Source: Nelumbo lutea (lineage: Eukaryota > Streptophyta > Magnoliopsida > Proteales > Nelumbonaceae). Taken from it: a stretch of 64,000 bases of DNA. How positions within the stretch are numbered: the stretch's first letter is position 1; each line of letters begins with the position of its first letter. A program made the translations under genes and the position numbers. Shown one piece after another: positions 52,840 through 62,747 of the stretch. The stretch covers positions 142,061,017 through 142,125,016 of the forward strand of contig JAKGHH010000001.1 of NCBI GenBank assembly GCA_022828595.1, read 5' to 3'. The notes under the pieces were generated by a model. It saw only the letters and a list, made by a program, of their open reading frames with translations. It ran no database searches and had not been told where the DNA came from.

Positions 52840-54055
52840 CTAAATGGATCCGCTCATTGACTATCTGTGCCATGGGACCCTACCAGCAACTGCAATGCAA
52901 CTCGGACGGTAGAGAGACAGTCAGCTCACTATGTCATCATTGGTGAATAGTTGTACCATAGATCATTTATGCTTTCCTACTTGCATTGCTTGTGTCCAAC
53001 CGAGGCAAGCCAGGTGCTACATGAGATCCATGAAGGTCTCTGTGGAGGACATCTAGGGGCAGGGCACTAAGGCAAGGTTACTATTGGCTTACAATGAAGG
53101 CGGACACACTCGAACTCATTAGGAGGTGTGATGATTGCCAAAGGCATGCTAACATATTACACTTGCCCATCACCAACCTGAAGTGCTTGACTAGCCCGTA
53201 GCCGTTCACTCAATAGGGTATAGAACATCCTCAGGTCCTTTCCCATCAGCAACCGAGCAAAGAAGGTTCTTGGTCGTGGCAATTGACTACTTCATAAAGT
53301 GGGTGGAAGTTGAGCCTTTGGTGTTTATCCTAGCTCGGAATGTACTGAACTTTTTTTAGAGGAATATAGTTTACAGATTCGGACTTCCCAAAGTGTTGAT
53401 ATCAAACAATGTGAAGCAGTTCGAGGACATCAAATTCCAGAATTGATGTGTCGAGATGGGGATCCAGCAAAACTTCACATCGGTAGCTCATCCCCAAGCA
53501 AACAGACAGTTTAAGATAACGAATAGGGAAATCCCCTACGAACATAAAGCTCGGCTTTCCCGAGATAAGGGTTTGTGGGTAGATCGAGCTACCCAACATT
53601 CTTTGGGCCTACCAAACTACCATCAAAACAACAACTAGAGAGACTCCCTTCAATCTGACGTATGGGACGAAGGTCGTCATCGTTGTCGAGATCGAGGTGC
53701 CTACCTTACAATTTGAGGCGTACGATGAAGAGACCAACAATGACAAGTTGCGAACCAATCTTGACCTAGTGGAAAAAGTCTAAGACCTAGCCTGTATCTG
53801 GACTGCAGTCTACCAGCAGTGAGTAGTTCAGTACTACAATGCCTATGTCAACAGATGTCAATTCCAAGTTGGCAACTGGTACTTCGGAAAGCTATGGTAC
53901 CTAAGCCTAGTGTTGGTAAGTTAGGACCAAAGCGGGAGGATCCCTACAGAGTACTTAGGGTGATCGATGAAGGAACATACGAGCTTGAGACATTGGAGGG
54001 GAGGCAGGTACCACATGCATGGAATGTGGATAACCTAAGGAGATACTACCGTTGA
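52840..54055 (+). pseudogene. Integrase of the Tat element, broken
   Basis: VVAIDYFIKWVEVEPL (near 53,275), FGLPKVLISNNVKQF (53,380-53,421; Asn where the second catalytic Asp should be) and GIQQNFTSVAHPQAN mark the DDE core. The C-terminal part LGPKREDPYRVLRVIDEG ends in NLRRYYR and TGA at 54,053-54,055. Several stops and shifts are present. Confidence 0.8.
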
Positions 54056-54399
54056 GTTAGGGAGTTCGGCATCCGCAACTTATTAAAATTTCACTAAGTA
54101 AAAGAGACCACCCACCTCGGTGACCTAGTCGAGCCGACTTGCATTATGGAGCACATCGGCTAAACTACATTTGAAAGGGGATGCCAAGTCGCTCTTAGCC
54201 TAAATGCCCCCTATGCCAACTTGGCGTTAACGACGTCAATTCGATATGCCTAACCGCTTTGGCAAATAGGCACTTCGGGTCATTATACCATACTATGCCT
54301 AGTCGCTTTGGCACCTAGGCACCTTGGGTTATAATCCCATACTTAGTGTATTTTTTGTGAAGTTTCAGGTTTAAAGAAGAAAGACACGAGGTGTGCAAA

Positions 54400-56860
54400 A
54401 AGGAAACTTCATTCAAGATAGATAAGAGTTACATCATCATCAAAAAAAAAAAGAAAAAGAAGCTCTTCCAGGCCGAACTCGAAGACTCGACACTTTACAT
54501 ATTTACAAGGGGGTCCAAGAAAAGAGAAAAGATGATTCAACACTACAGGGCTCCTCGTCCCATCACCAACCACACCAATAGCATCCACATCGGCTCTGAC
54601 TACAGCTTCCTCACCGACCTTGTCTTCTTCGTCCTTGGAGTCAAGCTCCAAATTGACCCAATCTATCATCTCATTGTACAGGCCGAGGACTTGATTGGGG
54701 AAAGATTGAGCTCGGGGTACACCAACCTCCTAACATTCGACATAGTTTGAAGCCTTGATAGAAAGTATTGGTGCCGAAACTCCTACCTCTCCTGCAAGAA
54801 GTTTGGAAAAATTTTGAATTCCTCAACAGTTCGGAACCTTGGAAGCCTGGACCTCGTCGAGGAGCTATGTCTTGCGTTCAGAAAAGTGAGCGTCGCTTCT
54901 CCTGTAAACTCCTACTTGATCTTCTCGATGTGAAGCTCTAACTCGCCAATCCGGTTCCATTCAATGACCAACTCGTCGATGAAGGACACAACCCGTCAAC
55001 TCGAGACTGGTACTCATTCATTACTGCCTCAACATATTCCCAGCCCTCACCAGATGCTACTCAGATTGCTTGACTAAGGAGTGAGTCAAAGTGTTCACCT
55101 ACAAAAGAAAGCAGGAGCTAAGTATGGAACCCATATTGGGAATAGCAGACGAGAAGATTGGGAACTTACCATCATGAGGCAGCGCATGACTTTGTTGCCG
55201 AGCTCACCAAGACACACCTTAGAAAGATCAGCGACCTCATCGGGGAAGACATCCTCCTTGCTCTTGATGAGAGCAAATCCCGAAAGTCCATGATGGACTG
55301 CCTTCCCCCTCAGGTTTCGTTCTCTGCACCCGAACTACCAGTCATCGAGACCTTGGGTGGTAGATGGCGCGCCTCGGATGTCCGGGCTGCCTCGATCTCA
55401 AGCAAGATCCTCTCCACCTGATCTTTCACCGACCAGGTCGACCACCAGGACCTCCTCGGTAGGGGTGACCATTTCAGCCCAGCCCGCCCTGAAAATTTTA
55501 GGCTTGCGCCTGGGTTTGGTGTTCAGGCCCGACCCAGGCCGAGGCCAGCCACACATATATTTAAACTTACACATTTTGTGTATAATGTATACATATGTAT
55601 ACATGTTATTTTACATTAGATTATATATTTTATATAAAAATATTATAACATGACATGCATAGTTTATATTATATAATGTATAAAATAAGTTTATATGCAT
55701 GTTATTTCATTTAATATAAAATGTTATAGATATATAATGTTTTATATATGAAAGACATTGGCCCAAAATTAGACCCGACCCACCCCAGGCCCATGTAAGC
55801 CTAGGCTAGGGCTTATGTTTTAGGCCCAGAACCTTAGGCCGGGCTGGGCCCGGGCCTAATCTATAGCCCTTATCATAAGTGCAAAACCCGGCCCGGGCCT
55901 GACCCATGATCACCCCTATTCCTCAATAGCAGTCGGCGCAATAGGCTCGGGAGTCGAAGCCTAAGGTGCTTCCTAGTGGACTACCTTTCTCTTGTTCCTC
56001 TTCCTCATACTCTAAAGTAGCCCCACAATTAGAATGCTTGACATGTTTGTTGCACAAGAAGCTCGAGAGTTAGTCAAATTAATATGAAGTAAAGAAAAGC
56101 AAACACCCAAACCTGAGACGAGGACCTACCCAGAGGACTCAACCCAGCCTGGATTAGCTTCTCCTCGAATAAGAAGTCGTCTCAACATCAACTAGCGGTC
56201 CACAAGGTTCTGCATTTTGGCCTTGCACCTGCTCGTTCAGATCTTCCCCGACGTCTTTCACCCCCTCTCTCCAGTGCATTGAGAAGGGCCACCCATCGGG
56301 CAACTCAAGGAAGAAGTACTTACTCTTCCAGGCAGGGACTTTAGAGGGAAAGCCATGCAGAAGCTTGTACTCAGGCTGGTACGACAGGTAGTAACTAACC
56401 TTGCCCAGGGTGCTAGAAAGGTTTTGCTTTATTTAGCAAAGGCCGACAAAGGTCTTAATATCTAGAGGAAGACCGGTATGGTAGCAAAGGGAGATTGTAC
56501 CGGCCAAGGTACAGATGGAGTTCAGGTGGCAACTTATCAAGGCTAACATTATAGTAATTCAAGACCTCGGGTATAAAAGGATGGAGCGGAAACTGGAGAC
56601 TTGCCAATAGAGCCTCCGTCGAAGACGGGCAACCTCCTCCTCGTCATGCCTCCCAAGGGAAAGCCTTAATAAGAGGGGAGTAGCCGAAGTGGTCAGGGAT
56701 TCTATATCAACAATCCAAATCGAATAGATCCAACGGTTCCTAAGGAGTGCGGCTATTCGTATTTCGACAGTTAAGCACGTTTTTTTATGTCCACGAATCT
56801 TAATCTTCATGTGACAACCGTGCGTGCTTTGAGACACGACCTCACCTCCCATGGTCGAGC
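54400..56860 (-). pseudogene. Antisense reading-frame relic of the Tat element
   Basis: Between pol and the 3' LTR the minus strand holds protein-like sequence in broken frames. HPFIPEVLNYYNVSLDKL lies near 56,525-56,590, then YQPEYKLLHGFPSKVPAWKS and DGWPFSMHW towards 56,300. The far end is acidic (NEMIDWVNLELDSKDEED near 54,640-54,675). This resembles the plant-mobile-domain-like proteins encoded antisense in some Tat elements. A hAT MITE interrupts it at 55,460-55,918. Function unknown. Confidence 0.55.
55460..55918. mobile_element. hAT MITE (TAGGGGTG family) nested in the Tat element
   Basis: It starts TAGGGGTGACCATTTCAG and ends TGATCACCCCTA. The flanks CTCCTCGG and TTCCTCAA agree at 5 of 8, all differences being transitions. 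The ends are rich in GGCCCGGGCC/GCCCAGCCC and the core is AT-rich. No coding capacity. Confidence 0.75.
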
Positions 56861-56989
56861 CAATTGAGTCGATTAGGTTTGAATCGTTGGTTGAACCACA
56901 ACTGAACCGAAAGACTGGGCCAAATCCTTTTAGCTCAAAGATACTCCTGCCCCCGAGTTGACCATGTTGGGCTCGAGAGTGGGGACAAT

Positions 56990-57394
56990 TGATGAGAGAT
57001 GATTTGGCCCATCCAATGATGTGACGACACGTGGAGTGGCGGAATGATGTGGACTTGGATAAGCCTTATCAGCTTACGCGGAGTCCAATATTTGAGTGCG
57101 AAACTAACTCCAGACTAAATGGGCCAACGATCTTGGACATGCATCGTGAGGCCCACGGCAACTTGCGCTATATAAAAGCCTCGCCTCTAGCCTCACAAGG
57201 TATGCGCGACTTAGCTGTCAAATTCCCTTACAATTAAGCTCTCAGTTCTCTCAAATCTCTACATCGCTAACTTAAGCATCGTACTACCCACACCGGGTAA
57301 AGCACCCCGGTGTGGGTAGGTGACATCACTAGCCCAATGTTTGAGTTTGTTCTGAGCTGTTTCCAATAGGGAGCTACCAATTTGCACTATATCA
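56990..57394 (+). repeat. 3' LTR of the Tat element (405 bp)
   Basis: TGATGAGAGATGATTTGGCC to CACTATATCA, preceded by the purine-rich GAGAGTGGGGACAA. It lacks about 200 bp present in the 5' LTR. Confidence 0.85.
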
Positions 57395-57399
57395 TTCGG

Positions 57400-57764
57400 T
57401 TGAGCCACCTCAACCATGATCAAACAACTCCTTATTTAGAATTTTTGAATCCACAAGAAGAGTGATAATTGTTGGGATGAATGATAGATAGTAACATGTA
57501 TGCCAGGATTGTGGTTTAATAAGGCAGGACATATCTTAGGCTGTTAGATGAAAGCGGAAAGACTAAAACCAAAGTTTCTTCCCATTCAGGATCATTTTAA
57601 CGAGTAGGAATGCAATTTGGTCTGGTCAAAATTAGGTTTGAAAACAATCAACAGTTTCAACATAACCGTGTAGCTTCAAGCATTAATATCGCATGAGATT
57701 ATGTTATGGTAAAAGTTTATTAAGAAGGAATAACTCACAGATGCCCAAAATTCATGAACACTAT
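57400..57764. other. Intergenic, no gene recognised
   Basis: I see nothing conserved between the Tat element and the foldback element. Confidence 0.45.
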
Positions 57765-57773
57765 TTTACTAGA

Positions 57774-58335
57774 GGGAAAATTCCCGATTAGTACCCTGTT
57801 ACTTTGGGCCTTGTGCCACTTTGGTCCCCAAACTTTAAAATGCAAGAATTTAGTACCCAAACTTTCAAAACGTGACAATCCAGTACTTGTCGTTAATCAG
57901 ATGTTAGCATGCGATTAAATGACATCTGAAAAAGACACAATGGCCTTCAAGTGTTATTTAATTTTCTTTATCAACCACCTAAACGTTGACAAAAAATTAA
58001 CAGTCCCAAATCCTTGCCTCTTCCACTCAAGAAAGTTGGAATCATGTTTGAGTGGGCATTTGGTAACCCCAACTTTCTTGAATAGAAGAACAAGGATTTG
58101 GGGCTGTTAATTTTTTGTCAATGTTTGGTTGGTTGATAAAGAAAATTAGATGACACTCGAAGGGCACTTATATCTTTTTCAAATGCCACTTAGCAGCTGA
58201 TTAATAGCTAGTTAACAGCAAGTACTGGGTTATTGTCACATTTTGAAGTTTGGGTATTAAACTATCGCATTTTAAAATTTGGGGGACCAAAGTGGCACTA
58301 AAGCCCAAACTACAAGGTACTAATCGGAATTTCCC
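57774..58335. mobile_element. Foldback (Mutator-type) MITE, 562 bp
   Basis: The left half (from GGGAAAATTCCCGATTAGTAC) is repeated inverted in the right half over about 270 bp per arm, so the element is almost one hairpin. Shared blocks include GCCACTTTGGTCCCC, TTTTCTTTATCAACCA and GACAAAAAATTAACAG. The 9-bp flanks TTTACTAGA (57,765-57,773) and TTTACTAAA (58,336-58,344) differ at one base, as in Mutator-like transposons. The transcript would be a long double-stranded RNA. Confidence 0.88.
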
Positions 58336-58434
58336 TTTACTAAATTTGGTCTTCAATAGTTTTGAACTTTTGATCCTCCAGAAGGATTGCATCATATCAT
58401 CACATCATTACACAATTTGTAATCATCCGTTGAA

Positions 58435-58612
58435 GGCAAGTATAAGATGCAAATAGCATATCAGTCTCTTTTCCCAGATATCTTCTTTCTTTTCTCTTGA
58501 TTTCTACCGTAGATGGGGTTGAAGCAAGTATAAGATGTAAATAGCATATCAGCCTCTTTTCCCAGATATCTTCTTTCTTTTCTCTTGATTTCTATCGTAG
58601 GATGGGGTGATG
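58435..58612 (+). repeat. Tandem duplication, 88-bp period
   Basis: Two copies of a unit containing AAGTATAAGATG, AAATAGCATATCAG and CTCTTTTCCCAGATATCTTC lie head to tail (TATAAGATG at 58,441 and again at 58,529). Confidence 0.88.
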
Positions 58613-60047
58613 GAGTAAGGAAATACAGACACAAGTAAGCATAGACTTGAACTATGGCTAAGGATGTGAATTGGACCGGATTTGGTCATTACAGATGGAC
58701 CAATCCAATCTGATGAATACTTTGGACAGTTTTGAACCGGTCCGGACTGTCCGAATGGACTAGGTCCAAATCAATGCAAGGACCATTAAATCTCGACTGG
58801 TCCTTCCAAATATGGAGGTACAGAAACAAACACGTGTAATTGCAGGTTTTCCAATGCTAAGTTTAGTGGACCTCACATGAAGAGTTTTTTTGGATGTGTT
58901 TGGATTAGGACCTGCTCTTTCGGTGGAACTTTGGAACCATTTATTTTGATTTCTAAAATAGTAGGAATGCCAACCCACCCAGTCACACCACGTCCCTCTT
59001 GCGGGTCTGGAATTCTCTCTCTCTCTCTCACTATTTTTTTTTAGAAATTTGGAGAAGGATATTTAATAATGGAAAAATTTGCCTAATCGACGCCCAAATT
59101 AAGGCTTCCTTTTCCAATGATGGCAAGACTGTCCGCTCCAATGTAAGCATATACAAATGGCTTAATTTGGACTGTCCTTTTTACTACATTAGCCATCAAA
59201 GTTCACTGTCCTATGTAGACTCACTGTTGAGTAATTAGCCATCACACCGAGTTTATGGCCTGAACTTGGAGATTGAATATATAGCAGTAGAGAGAGAAAA
59301 TTAATACTTTGAATATACAGCAGTAGAGAGGAGAAATTAATACTTTGGAATATTTTTGGATGTAGTCCTCCAAAGTCTAAAACAAAAGGCAAGCAGCAGC
59401 GGTGAAATAACAATATAAATGTGGCAAGAGCATGACGTGATCTGTTGACTTTAAATAACTTTCAATTTATGGGAAAGGATAGATATCCTAGTATTTTAAT
59501 GTTTTTTTTTTATTTCTTTTCTGGGACAAACATAGTCTTAGTATTTTAATGTAAATGCTGTTTTGAATTTTGTAGTAGGTTGCATTCATATACCGTAGGT
59601 TTTATTATCATATTTCCGTGAATTCCGATCTAGGAATGCGCAAGTATTTTGAGACCAGGAACTAAATCCCTAAGGCTCTGTTTTTGGAAAGAGTAAGTAC
59701 TATTGTAGAATAGAGTGGGGCAAAACCTGCCTAAATATTAATGCTGCTTTTCAGTGTTTGGCCCATTACTTTTTTAAAACGAGATTCTTTGGAAAAAGTT
59801 TTTTTTTTTTTTTTTTTTTTTCAAGTGTGTTTGAATCAGGCTTATGTGAGAAGCTAAATGTTGTTTTCTTTCTTCACGTTTTTCAAACGGGCTTTTGCTA
59901 CAAAAAAGCCCCTGTTTTTGAGGCTTTTTTCACCACGGCTTTTATGCAAAAAATCCTGTTATTGAGCGACCCTATAAATTCAAAAAGAGTTTGAATTAAT
60001 CCAGCTTATTGGGAACTGTTTGTCTAACCTCCTTGAGCGGATGACCG
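58613..60047. other. Intergenic, no gene recognised
   Basis: No conserved gene. There is a duplicated unit of about 38 bp (AGCAGTAGAGAG, AATTAATACTTTG) at 59,260-59,345 and a long T run at 59,798-59,821. Confidence 0.45.
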
Positions 60048-60203
60048 AAATTTCAAATTCGACATCTCCTCCCATACCAAGGGGCCGCCGCACATCAACT
60101 ATCCCCGCCGTGTATTGGGGACATCTTTCCCCCAAATACCACGGCGGAGATGTGCTTGGGCGGATCCCCTTGTGGGGAGGAAGATGTGAACTCAATCAAA
60201 TTG
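60048..60203. repeat. Foldback hairpin downstream of MFT
   Basis: Long imperfect inverted repeat. The core CCGCCGTGTATTGGGG pairs with CCCCCAAATACCACGGCGG (one bulge), and the arms continue through GCACATC/GATGTGC, ACCAAGGGG/CCCCTTGTG and CTCCTCCC/GGGGAGGAAG. It could fold into a stem of about 60-70 bp. Confidence 0.75.
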
Positions 60204-60887
60204 TCTGAATCCTCGGAAATGTAAAGCCAGGCAGCCAGCAGGCCCACGATGGATGGCTGGAGCCTGGATGAGGCGAGAGCTGCTCCAGCACTTTAAATCA
60301 CTTTAAATTGAACTGAACTGAACGCCTTTTCGCATTCATTCATTTGTCTCCCACAATTACTGTAACCGTAACAGTCCCACAGTGTTTTCTTGGGTAAAAG
60401 TTACCAGTCCCACCAATAAAAAAAAAAAGAAAGAAAAAAGAAAAAAAACAGTTCATGCATTCTTTCCATGTGATTTCGAGATCCGACAGAGAGAAAGACA
60501 AACAACTTCCATTTGTATTTGTATGTGTATGTGCTTCTAGAGAAAGAACGAGATGCAGGAGAGAGAGAGAGAGAGAGAGAACTTCCATGTAACTTTGGTT
60601 TTATGTATCTATTATTCCACCAAAGGCCTATGACCCAACACATTCCTTTTATGCTATCTCCTATCTCCTATCTCCTAGCTCCTATCTTTTGCAATTCCAA
60701 GGCTAGTCGGAGTCGTGTACCAAAACAACGTTAATATAAATTTATAAAAGCATAAAATAAAAATGTCAAGAACCAAACAGCGACCTAAGCTAACCTAAGC
60801 AAGCAAGTGAGACAGGACAAACAAAAACAACAAGCGAAGACGACTAAATATCAATGTACGTATTATGAGCGAGTGAAACAGAGTCAG
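60204..60887. other. MFT 3' flank, no further gene
   Basis: Contains an A-rich tract (60,418-60,450) and a (GA)n run (60,561-60,580). No other gene is visible. Confidence 0.5.
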
Positions 60888-60922
60888 TCAGCGTTTTCCT
60901 GGTCGCTGGCTCGCTTTTGTTT

Positions 60923-61119
60923 TCATAAAATACACAGCAATCCACCGGGAGGCCCAGCCACGTTTTGTACGGCGAAATTGCGGGTTGTTAATACTGGCCA
61001 CGGGCATCTGGCGATCGAGTCTCCTCCGTTAGATGTCGCCTTCTGCTGAAACAGTGTGAAGACGTATCGGTGAATGCCGGTCGGAGGCCGAGGTCCCATG
61101 TAACTCACCAGCTCTTTCC
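60923..61119 (-). CDS. MFT: MFT exon 4, frame-disrupted
   Basis: Acceptor ACATACAG|GGAAAG. It reads GKELVSYMGPRPPTGIHRYV and FTLFQQKATSNGG, then TTRNFAVQN. After Asn154 the register is lost (near 60,960 and again near 60,947). The in-frame stop is TGA at 60,925-60,923. Confidence 0.85.
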
Positions 61120-61827
61120 CTGTATGTAAAATACTAAAATGTGTAAACCCCATTAACCCATCACAGTTCACAGAATTAGAAATTCATTCCCTCCCACCCA
61201 CGTCCATTCGCATATTATGAACATTTTCCTTCTTTTCGCATGACTTACAATTAACCAAAAACATAATAAAGAAATAAAAAGGAATTCTGAGCACAAACCT
61301 TTCGTGGCATCTGAACCTTCTGCAATATCTACTACGATCCTGCAAGAACACAAAAGCATCTGGGGATTAAGAAAACAGCGTTGCTATGTACAATTCCACC
61401 CTCAAATTGCTATTACTAAATAAAAACAGAGGAACTGACCAATGGAGCCATTCCCTCATCGTGGGTTCACTGGGACTTGGAGCATCAGGATCGGTCATCA
61501 CCTACCCAAGAATTAAAAGAAAAAAAAAAGAAAAATTAAAACAGATGAAAATGAAAAGAAAAAAGTACTGCATGTTTTGAGATCAGTAAATATATGAGGA
61601 AGGAAGAAAATTAAAGATTTTCTCACAAGAGTGTAGAGATTGTTAGAGAGACGAGAACCAGAGAGTTGAACTTTGGGCCTATTAGCTGCAGCAGAAGGCT
61701 TGATCTCGCAGCCATTGGCGACTTGTTTGGATCCGTAATGAACGGTGAATTCGAGGGTCGGAGAGAACATGTCGAGAACATCTCCGATCACCTTCCCGAC
61801 GGCGAGTGGCTCTATGGACCGACGCAT
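60923..61827 (-). CDS. MFT: MOTHER OF FT AND TFL1-like PEBP protein, C-terminus disrupted
   Basis: PEBP proteins of the MFT clade control seed dormancy and germination in ABA/GA signalling. The exons 61,827-61,627 (201 nt), 61,501-61,440 (62 nt), 61,339-61,299 (41 nt) and 61,119-60,923 show the exon lengths and phases conserved across the FT/TFL1/MFT family, all with GT-AG introns. MRRSIEPLAVGKVIGDVLDM, GCEIKPSAA, DPDAPSPSEP (71-80), REWLHW and GIHRY (116-120) identify it. The W in REWLHW, the Met-Gly-Pro-Arg-Pro-Pro block and overall resemblance place it in MFT rather than FT or TFL1. As written, the protein is 166 residues and ends NVAGPPGGLLCIL instead of the family end. One base over, the sequence reads GLGLPV, and one more base over, IAVYF and a C-terminal KR stop at 60,890-60,888. 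The copy is probably a pseudogene or carries sequence errors in exon 4. Confidence 0.88.
61299..61339 (-). CDS. MFT: MFT exon 3 (41 nt)
   Basis: Acceptor CTTGCAG|GATCGT, donor GAAAG|GTTTGT. It encodes IVVDIAEGSDATK with split codons at both ends. 41 nt is the invariant family size. Confidence 0.92.
61440..61501 (-). CDS. MFT: MFT exon 2 (62 nt)
   Basis: Acceptor TTGGGTAG|GTGATG, donor CATTG|GTCAGT. It encodes VMTDPDAPSPSEPTMREWLH and part of W, carrying the DPDxP ligand-pocket motif. 62 nt is the invariant family size. Confidence 0.92.
61627..61827 (-). CDS. MFT: MFT exon 1
   Basis: It has 67 codons, MRRSIEPL to NNLYTL. The donor is ACTCTT|GTGAGA. The start at 61,827 fits family length. The same frame is open upstream to an ATG at 62,004 (59 extra codons). 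Confidence 0.9.
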
Positions 61828-62375
61828 AGAGATCGCCGAGACGAAAGACGAGAAAAGGTCAAGTGATGGAGGAGATGAGGAAGTGAGAAAAGGGCCGTTG
61901 GCGTGAGCTTTAGGTTTTCGATTATCAAGCGTGAAGCCAAGAAGAGGGAGAGAGGGGACGAGTAATTCCGAACCGAAATGGAATTCCAAATGCAAACTTG
62001 CCATTGCTGTTTTTATGGGTATTTCTTAATTTCTGTGTGAGAGAGAGGTAGGAGGGAGCGCTACATGAGCGGCACGTTGCAAAGCCGCCTCGACGAGTGC
62101 CACATTGCTTGTGCCTCTCAAATTGGCAATGGGGACACGTATCATCCATTTGATGGTACATCTCTCCTCTGATCGCATTGTGACCGGACGGTTCTGCCTG
62201 TTGTGGGGACTGTGGGGGGACCATCTATTGCTCCACAAACCGACGAATATTTCCCTTTCCTTGTAATTATACTGAACAAAGTTCTCGCTATCTCCTTATC
62301 AAAAAAAAGGACGGACCGAAGGAACCGAAAAACCCTTCAACTTTTACGAAACTACGATACGATACAAAAATAATC

Positions 62376-62500
62376 CTCAGCGTCCCTACAACGTGCTTCT
62401 ACAGCACATTCCAACCGTGTATTAAGAATATCTTCCGATGATATCTAATCATCTCCTCGGGAGATGTGCTGTGGGGGGCGTTTCCTTGTCGGGCGCTGAT
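62376..62500. repeat. Foldback hairpin upstream of MFT
   Basis: Imperfect inverted repeat (CAGCG-CC-ACAA outer, ACAGCACATTCC against GGGAGATGTGCTGT inner). It shares GGAGATGTGCT and the general design with the hairpin at 60,048-60,203, so the two are probably one MITE family. Confidence 0.6.
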
Positions 62501-62595
62501 GTAAAAACAAAGCGATACCTACCCTGAGCCGAAAGTTTGTTTTCTTTTATCTTATTTTTTGATAGTCATAACTCCCAAGTCTCATCGTTTGTTTT

Positions 62596-62747
62596 ACACG
62601 TGTCAAAATAAGTGCTTATGATTATGACGATTATCGAGAATGAGATGCCCTCCAGGCTCCAGCGCACCCAATCAACAGAAAAAACCCTTCACATGCAGTC
62701 TGGAACGGAACAGGGCGAGAGTAGATCTCGACTCCTCTTCACATGCA
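62596..62747 (-). promoter_or_regulatory. G-box/ABRE and RY motifs upstream of MFT
   Basis: The palindrome ACACGTGT (62,596-62,603) is an ABRE/G-box. Two RY words CATGCA lie at 62,692-62,697 and 62,742-62,747. They are about 0.77-0.92 kb upstream of the MFT start. In Arabidopsis MFT is controlled by ABI5 (G-box/ABRE binding) and ABI3 (RY binding). Single short motifs occur by chance, so this is suggestive only. Confidence 0.35.

Larger units (their letters stand above)
47842..57394 (+). mobile_element. Tat-lineage Ty3/gypsy retrotransposon, decayed (9,553 bp)
   Basis: The LTRs start TGA(C/T)GAG and end TATCA (614 and 405 bp). The order is gag, protease, RT, RNase H, a second archaeal-type RNase H, integrase, then 2.9 kb of further sequence with an antisense frame, then the LTR. 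Two RNase H domains and this extra region mark the Tat lineage. Many stops and frameshifts are present. The flanking pentamers (AAACC and TTCGG) do not match, so no target duplication is visible. Confidence 0.85.

Noticed and set aside
55081..55421. Plus-strand frames of 70 and 87 codons in the Tat 3' region
   Set aside because: They lie opposite the antisense relic and have no motif. Probably shadows of the minus-strand sequence.
57774..58335. A known miRNA precursor
   Set aside because: The hairpin is far longer and more perfect than a plant pre-miRNA and has transposon target duplications. I call it a foldback MITE.
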